From the NCBI GenBank assembly GCA_042577505.1, contig JBHPEA010000004.1, positions 1 through 53,118 of the forward strand: a stretch of 53,118 bases of DNA, written 5' to 3'. The notes below the pieces were generated by a model, which saw nothing but the letters and a program-made list of their open reading frames with translations, searched no databases and had not been told where the DNA came from. Of the stretch, positions 49,199-53,118 are shown piece after piece. The translations under genes were made by a program, and so were the position numbers. The DNA comes from JACQSR01 sp042577505. GTDB taxonomy: Archaea; Nanobdellota; Nanobdellia; Woesearchaeales; JACQSR01. Numbering within the stretch: the stretch's first letter is position 1; each line of letters starts with the position of its first letter.

Positions 49199-49290
49199 TG
49201 TATATATTAAGTATACATTACAAAATGGTTGGTGATAGGCAATTTGGAACCGAAAGATTTAAATAGATTTTATACATTTTATAGTATAAA
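49199..49290. promoter_or_regulatory. Two inverted repeats in the his/RHH divergent region
   Basis: tgtata-N7-tataca (49199-49217) and tttatac-N8-gtataaa (49269-49290) share a GTATA core with the palindrome at 49336-49347. A BRE/TATA (cgaaag atttaaatag, 49251-49266) between them would start RNA near 49288-49293, where an 18-codon ORF begins (49293). Confidence 0.4.
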
Positions 49291-49321
49291 TAATGGATAT
49301 AGTTTCATTATATTGTGTGAA

Positions 49322-49347
49322 CCAAAAGGTTTATAAAGTATATACTT
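49322..49347 (+). promoter_or_regulatory. Promoter plus palindromic operator candidate of the RHH-surface protein operon
   Basis: BRE ccaaaag (49322-49328), TATA gtttataaag (49329-49338) and the perfect 12-bp palindrome aagtatatactt (49336-49347) overlapping its end. Start of transcription about 49358. Position is ideal for repression by the RHH protein encoded next. Confidence 0.5.
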
Positions 49348-49371
49348 AATTAAGTACAAATCAAGCATAAA

Positions 49372-49554
49372 ATGGATGGCGGCTCTATACAAATTAGGAT
49401 TACTGTGAGTAAAGAGATAAACGATCTTCTAGAAAAAGTTGGCAAAAAATTAGGCAAGAAAAAAAGTATGCTAGCTCGTGAACTAATGGAACAGAAGTTG
49501 TACGATCTTCAATTAATTCAAAAGGAGTTGAAAGACTTAGAGAATGAAAAGTAA
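49372..49554 (+). CDS. Ribbon-helix-helix (CopG/Arc-like) DNA-binding protein
   Basis: 60 residues. GSIQIRITVSKEINDLLEKV, the beta strand that enters the major groove followed by helix A; GKKLGKKKSMLARELMEQKL, helix B; then a Glu/Lys helix (LQLIQKELKDLENEK) that probably adds a coiled coil to the dimer. No toxin follows; instead the next gene, overlapping by 11 nt, codes for a surface protein. A palindrome in its promoter suggests autoregulation. Confidence 0.85.
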   Translation: MDGGSIQIRITVSKEINDLLEKVGKKLGKKKSMLARELMEQKLYDLQLIQKELKDLENEK

Positions 49555-51637
49555 AGGACAGGTTACAATATTTATAATTTTAGGATTGTTGGTTTTGATA
49601 AGTGTAGGTCTGATCATTTTCTTTAGAACTATCCCTGAAGAAGGTTTACCATATGAGATAAAAAGTGCAGAAGAGTTACCAGACGAATTACAACCCGTTT
49701 CATTATATGTTACTTCTTGCTTGAATAGGATTGGTCTTGAAGCTTTGTTAAAAATCGGAAACCGTGGTGGGTATATATTCCCTGAGAATTTTGGAATAAC
49801 ATCTGTAACTGCAAATCCTACGGCTGGTGGAGCAGTTCAATTTTCAACTAGATCTCCACTAAAAATACCTTTCTGGTTTCACTTGAAAAGCGATAATAGT
49901 TGTTCTGGTAATTGTGAATTTGAAATACTGCGTCCCCCTCTTCGAGATGGAGATTCTAGGTCTGTTGAGAGTCAACTTTCTGATTATATCTCCAATAATA
50001 TTGAAAGATGTACAGGAGATTTTGAGATTTTTAATGCACAAGGAATGAATATCGTTAAGATCGATGATATTATTACAGAGACAGTTGTTACAGAGAATGA
50101 TGTATCAGTTAAACTTTATTATCCTTTGAGAATTTCACAAAATGATGTTAGTAGAGATGTAAATGAATTTGTAGTTAACTTTGATTTAAACTTGAAAGAT
50201 ATCTATGAGCTTGCTTCACTATTGACTGAGCTTGAGATTCAGTATAAATATTTAGAGAATGATGTTTTGAATTTAATAGCTGCATTTTCTAATTTAGATA
50301 ATGATGCACTTCCTCCACGGGGAGAGTTAGAGTTTGGTTATGGAAGATCTGAGTCTTGGACAAAGTCGACTGTAAAGAATAACATACAAGGAATGATGAT
50401 GAGTTATATTCCTATGTTGAAGGTAACTAATACTTCTAATTATGAACTATTTGCAGATCCGACCAATCCTGTTAGAGAGGCTATGTACAATTTACATCAA
50501 ACAATCCCACTTAATCAATCATTTTCTAATCTAGAAGTTAGGTTTACATATCTTGATTTCTGGCCAATATATTTTGATTTGAATTGTGATGGTGAACTAT
50601 GTACAGCTGAGAGCGCATCTCATAATTTCTTACGACTAATTGGAATTCAAAGATATAATTTCCTCTATGATGTAAGTTTCCCAGTAATGATAGAGATATT
50701 CGATAATGCTGCATTGAATGGTCAGGGTTACGTCTTTAGATATTTCTTAGAGGGGAATATAAGAGATAATAGAGCACTAAAAACGGATTATGTTGCATTA
50801 AGAATGTTGGATATGAATCCAAATTCACTTCTTTGCAGAGAGAGTAGTAGAAATTCTGGGGATGTTTTGATAACTGCAAAGGAAGGTGATTCATTTGTTG
50901 ATGGTGTTGAGGTGTCCTATAGTTGTGGAACTGAAAGTTGTGCAATTGGCACTATAACTGAAGGTACCTTACTTGCGAAATTCCCAATTTGTATAGGTGG
51001 TGTTGTAGCCTTGCATAAAGAAGGCTATATTATGACAAGTCAATTCCTTAGCACAAAACTCGATGAACCCGAGAATATCGAGATACAAATGACTAAGTTA
51101 TCAACAATTGATATTGAGATTCAAAAGAAAAAGGTGTTGTTGAGTGGAGGGAGTTGGGTGTTTGATAACACAGCCCATACTCTTGGTTCTGAAGAATATG
51201 GTATTGTAACGATTAGTAGGGTAGGGGATATTTTAGAAGAGGGAATTGTTAGAACTGTCGATTATTACCCTGGAGAAAATGTTTCTGTTGAACTCGCACC
51301 TGGTGATTATGAGATTGATGTAAATATCTTTACTGATGAAGATGTACTTTTCCCTTCAAGGCGTGAATGCGAAGGTGGTATATTGGGAATAGGTGAGGAG
51401 TGCTATACAATTGATGCTGTACAGATCAATGATACATTCCCTAATGGTGGATCAACAATAGAAGCTACAATTTCTCAAACAGATTTAGAGAAAAATAAAA
51501 TGATTGTTTATGCTGTATCTCCTTCAATTTTAGATGTACCTGTAAGTGATAGAAAAATTGAGATGATGGAACAGCTCAGTTTAGTTGGAAATTATTCAGA
51601 AGATAATGCAGCGGATTTGAGGCCTAGATATACATGA
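49544..51637 (+). CDS. Surface protein with class III-like signal peptide
   Basis: 697 residues. N-terminus MKSKGQVTIFIILGLLVLIS resembles archaeal pilin/flagellin-type signals, cut after Gly by a prepilin peptidase such as that at 29395. A helical and beta region with Cys follows (about 40-430) and a beta-rich end with TIDAVQINDTFPNGGSTIEA. I know this KGQVTIFI start from uncharacterised DPANN proteins, but no function. It overlaps the RHH gene by 11 nt and the next gene by 4 nt (ATGA), so the three form an operon. Confidence 0.72.
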   Translation: MKSKGQVTIFIILGLLVLISVGLIIFFRTIPEEGLPYEIKSAEELPDELQPVSLYVTSCLNRIGLEALLKIGNRGGYIFPENFGITSVTANPTAGGAVQFSTRSPLKIPFWFHLKSDNSCSGNCEFEILRPPLRDGDSRSVESQLSDYISNNIERCTGDFEIFNAQGMNIVKIDDIITETVVTENDVSVKLYYPLRISQNDVSRDVNEFVVNFDLNLKDIYELASLLTELEIQYKYLENDVLNLIAAFSNLDNDALPPRGELEFGYGRSESWTKSTVKNNIQGMMMSYIPMLKVTNTSNYELFADPTNPVREAMYNLHQTIPLNQSFSNLEVRFTYLDFWPIYFDLNCDGELCTAESASHNFLRLIGIQRYNFLYDVSFPVMIEIFDNAALNGQGYVFRYFLEGNIRDNRALKTDYVALRMLDMNPNSLLCRESSRNSGDVLITAKEGDSFVDGVEVSYSCGTESCAIGTITEGTLLAKFPICIGGVVALHKEGYIMTSQFLSTKLDEPENIEIQMTKLSTIDIEIQKKKVLLSGGSWVFDNTAHTLGSEEYGIVTISRVGDILEEGIVRTVDYYPGENVSVELAPGDYEIDVNIFTDEDVLFPSRRECEGGILGIGEECYTIDAVQINDTFPNGGSTIEATISQTDLEKNKMIVYAVSPSILDVPVSDRKIEMMEQLSLVGNYSEDNAADLRPRYT

Positions 51638-53079
51638 TATACAAACTATTAGCTGTGTGGATGGCAGTTTTAGTAGTTAGTATTCCTGTGTCATTTTCTA
51701 CTATAGTTTCAGTAAGTGCAAAAGGACAAGATGGTATTTCAAATATTGTAAGAGAAGAGGATACGGTAAATTTTGAAGTTGCTGTTGCAAATAATGTTAC
51801 ACCAGATCAAATTAAATTAAATGCTATAATTCCATTTGATTCTTGTACTGGTTCGGGTGGAAGAACTCTATGTACATTAGCACAAAGTACGGATATTTTT
51901 TCTGGAATGGGGGCAATTCCTTATAGGATTGTTGAATTGAAATATATAGGCAACGTTACACAAGAAGTTGATTCCAAATCAGGAACGATATCTGTTGATA
52001 AAACTGGTCCTGAAGTATTAAGTTTAGATAAAACAATTTCTCAAAACATTGTAACAATAAATTACAATGTTCAAGATTATGGATTTGCTCGTGGTGATAC
52101 TAGAAATTGTGCAGGATTGGCGAGTATTGAAATTTCAAATGGTATCTCAAAGTCAGAAATTGTGACTGGTAGGTCATGTTCGAAGTCTGGATCTGTCTCA
52201 GAAACTAAAGAGGCTCTCTCTGAGGGTCATCATATTGTAAAAGTTAAAGGAATTGATGTATTTGGTCAGGAAGGATCGGAAAGGACGGTAGAATTCGATA
52301 TTGATAAAACACCTCCAACAGTTGGTAATGGTTCAGGACCTCTTGACCCTTTAGGAAATCCTCAAGAGTATATCGGTCCAAATCCTGTTAGAATAATGGT
52401 GGAGATTAACATTGAAGGTGGCGATCTGGATCCAAATAGTGTATATGGTGATTTTAGTTCTGTTGGATATGCAAATTCATATGTTAAAGGATCTTGCATT
52501 GGGTTGGCGAATAATAGAAGTAAATGTACATTTTCACTTTATGCAAATGCAGGAGCTTCAGGTACATTCTCATATACAATAACTGCTGCTGATAAAGAGG
52601 GAAATTCAGTAACATCCGAAGGTTCTCTCTCTTTGACTTTTGACGGAACTGGTCCAACAATGTCTGGACTTGTGGTAGAAGGGATTACAGATGCTGATGG
52701 TAATGTGTATCTTCTTCCTGGAATGAATAGAGTAACAGCTACTGTTTCAGATGAAGGTATTGGATTTGATGAGAGTCAGGTCTATATGGATTTATCTGGG
52801 ATTGGGCTTGGTAATAAAGTAAGTCCAACTTCATGTGAAGCTGGATCTTGTGTATGGTCAAATATTCCTAATACTATGCCTGATAATTTCTTAGGATCTA
52901 TTTCATTTAATCAGGATAGTGTGGATCTTTTAGGTAATAAACTAGAGTTACCTAGTACTTCAATCTCAATAAAAAGTGATAGGGCAGAGCCCAGATATAT
53001 CTCCCATGAAATTGATAATGTAGGAACTGCGTATACTGAGGCATATGAGAATCTGATAAAGACTGGAGATATGGATTAG
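51634..53079 (+). CDS. Secreted protein with repeated Ig-like domains, probably frameshifted near its end
   Basis: 481 residues as read. Signal peptide MIYKLLAVWMAVLVVSIPVS. The body has repeated Ig-type units marked by D(K/G)TGP or DKTPP (DKTGPEVLSLDKTISQN, DKTPPTVGNGSGP, FDGTGPTMSGLVVEG), as in bacterial Ig-like repeats. The frame stops at 53079, but the other frame from about 53061 to the window end reads ESDKDWRYGLGNVVAYTTDD, which looks like continuing protein. Removing one base near 53047-53052 restores it, so the gene probably extends beyond the window. Confidence 0.7.
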   Translation: MIYKLLAVWMAVLVVSIPVSFSTIVSVSAKGQDGISNIVREEDTVNFEVAVANNVTPDQIKLNAIIPFDSCTGSGGRTLCTLAQSTDIFSGMGAIPYRIVELKYIGNVTQEVDSKSGTISVDKTGPEVLSLDKTISQNIVTINYNVQDYGFARGDTRNCAGLASIEISNGISKSEIVTGRSCSKSGSVSETKEALSEGHHIVKVKGIDVFGQEGSERTVEFDIDKTPPTVGNGSGPLDPLGNPQEYIGPNPVRIMVEINIEGGDLDPNSVYGDFSSVGYANSYVKGSCIGLANNRSKCTFSLYANAGASGTFSYTITAADKEGNSVTSEGSLSLTFDGTGPTMSGLVVEGITDADGNVYLLPGMNRVTATVSDEGIGFDESQVYMDLSGIGLGNKVSPTSCEAGSCVWSNIPNTMPDNFLGSISFNQDSVDLLGNKLELPSTSISIKSDRAEPRYISHEIDNVGTAYTEAYENLIKTGDMD

Positions 53080-53118
53080 GTAATGTAGTTGCTTACACAA
53101 CAGATGACGGATCGAAGT

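Noticed and set aside
1..53118. tRNA or rRNA genes, insertion sequences, prophage or CRISPR
   Set aside because: Intergenic gaps are all under 300 nt; none shows a cloverleaf, terminal repeats, integrase or spaced repeats.

Overview
The window looks like a small-genome, AT-rich archaeon, most likely a DPANN lineage of the Woesearchaeota/Pacearchaeota type; that placement is inference. Archaeal marks seen directly are an L7Ae-S28e-L24e-Ndk cluster, archease with RtcB, a Taw3 wybutosine enzyme, an archaeal A24 prepilin peptidase, and TATA boxes (often with A-rich BRE) centred about 25-28 nt upstream of many start codons, which implies many leaderless mRNAs. Genes are packed tightly: ATGA or TAATG overlaps are common and convergent genes abut or overlap. 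No gap exceeds 300 nt; the largest are 2543-2829 (287 nt) and 49133-49371 (239 nt), both regulatory. I see no tRNA, rRNA, CRISPR array, transposase or integrase.

Layout. 1-2542: 5' part of metG, a zinc-ribbon protein and a PLP enzyme. 2830-6050: two related acidic, membrane-anchored surface proteins, the second a good candidate for an abundant S-layer-type protein. 6031-10755: taw3, a nucleotidyltransferase-HEPN-like protein, archease-rtcB, a DUF483-type protein and a methyltransferase. 10788-15638: four unrecognised or only partly recognised proteins, one a large TIM-barrel enzyme interrupted by a frameshift. 15657-20867: CRM-domain protein, Kef-type antiporter with an AbrB-like microprotein, NAD(P)HX repair pair, YkgJ cysteine-cluster protein and a stand-alone NFACT-R protein. 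20940-22171: tandem HIT proteins that both lack the catalytic histidine. 22187-30261: surface-protein cluster with a 1503-residue Cys-rich protein and a prepilin peptidase. 30313-33674: cis-prenyltransferase-like pseudoenzyme, then dtxR-feoA-feoB with a strong palindromic operator candidate. 33671-36906: membrane protein, hypothetical and the ribosomal cluster. 36907-41600: hisS and an SLH plus glycoside-hydrolase-like protein. 41680-49132: an eleven-gene histidine operon including a 35-residue membrane microprotein. 49372-end: ribbon-helix-helix regulator followed by two surface proteins, the last apparently frameshifted near the window end.

Working together: the his operon makes histidine from PRPP and ATP except for the HisE step, which is not here. 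The Feo genes import ferrous iron under a metal-responsive repressor. A large share of coding capacity goes to extracytoplasmic proteins (about ten genes), matching an organism that invests heavily in its cell surface. The least explained region is 10788-15638.
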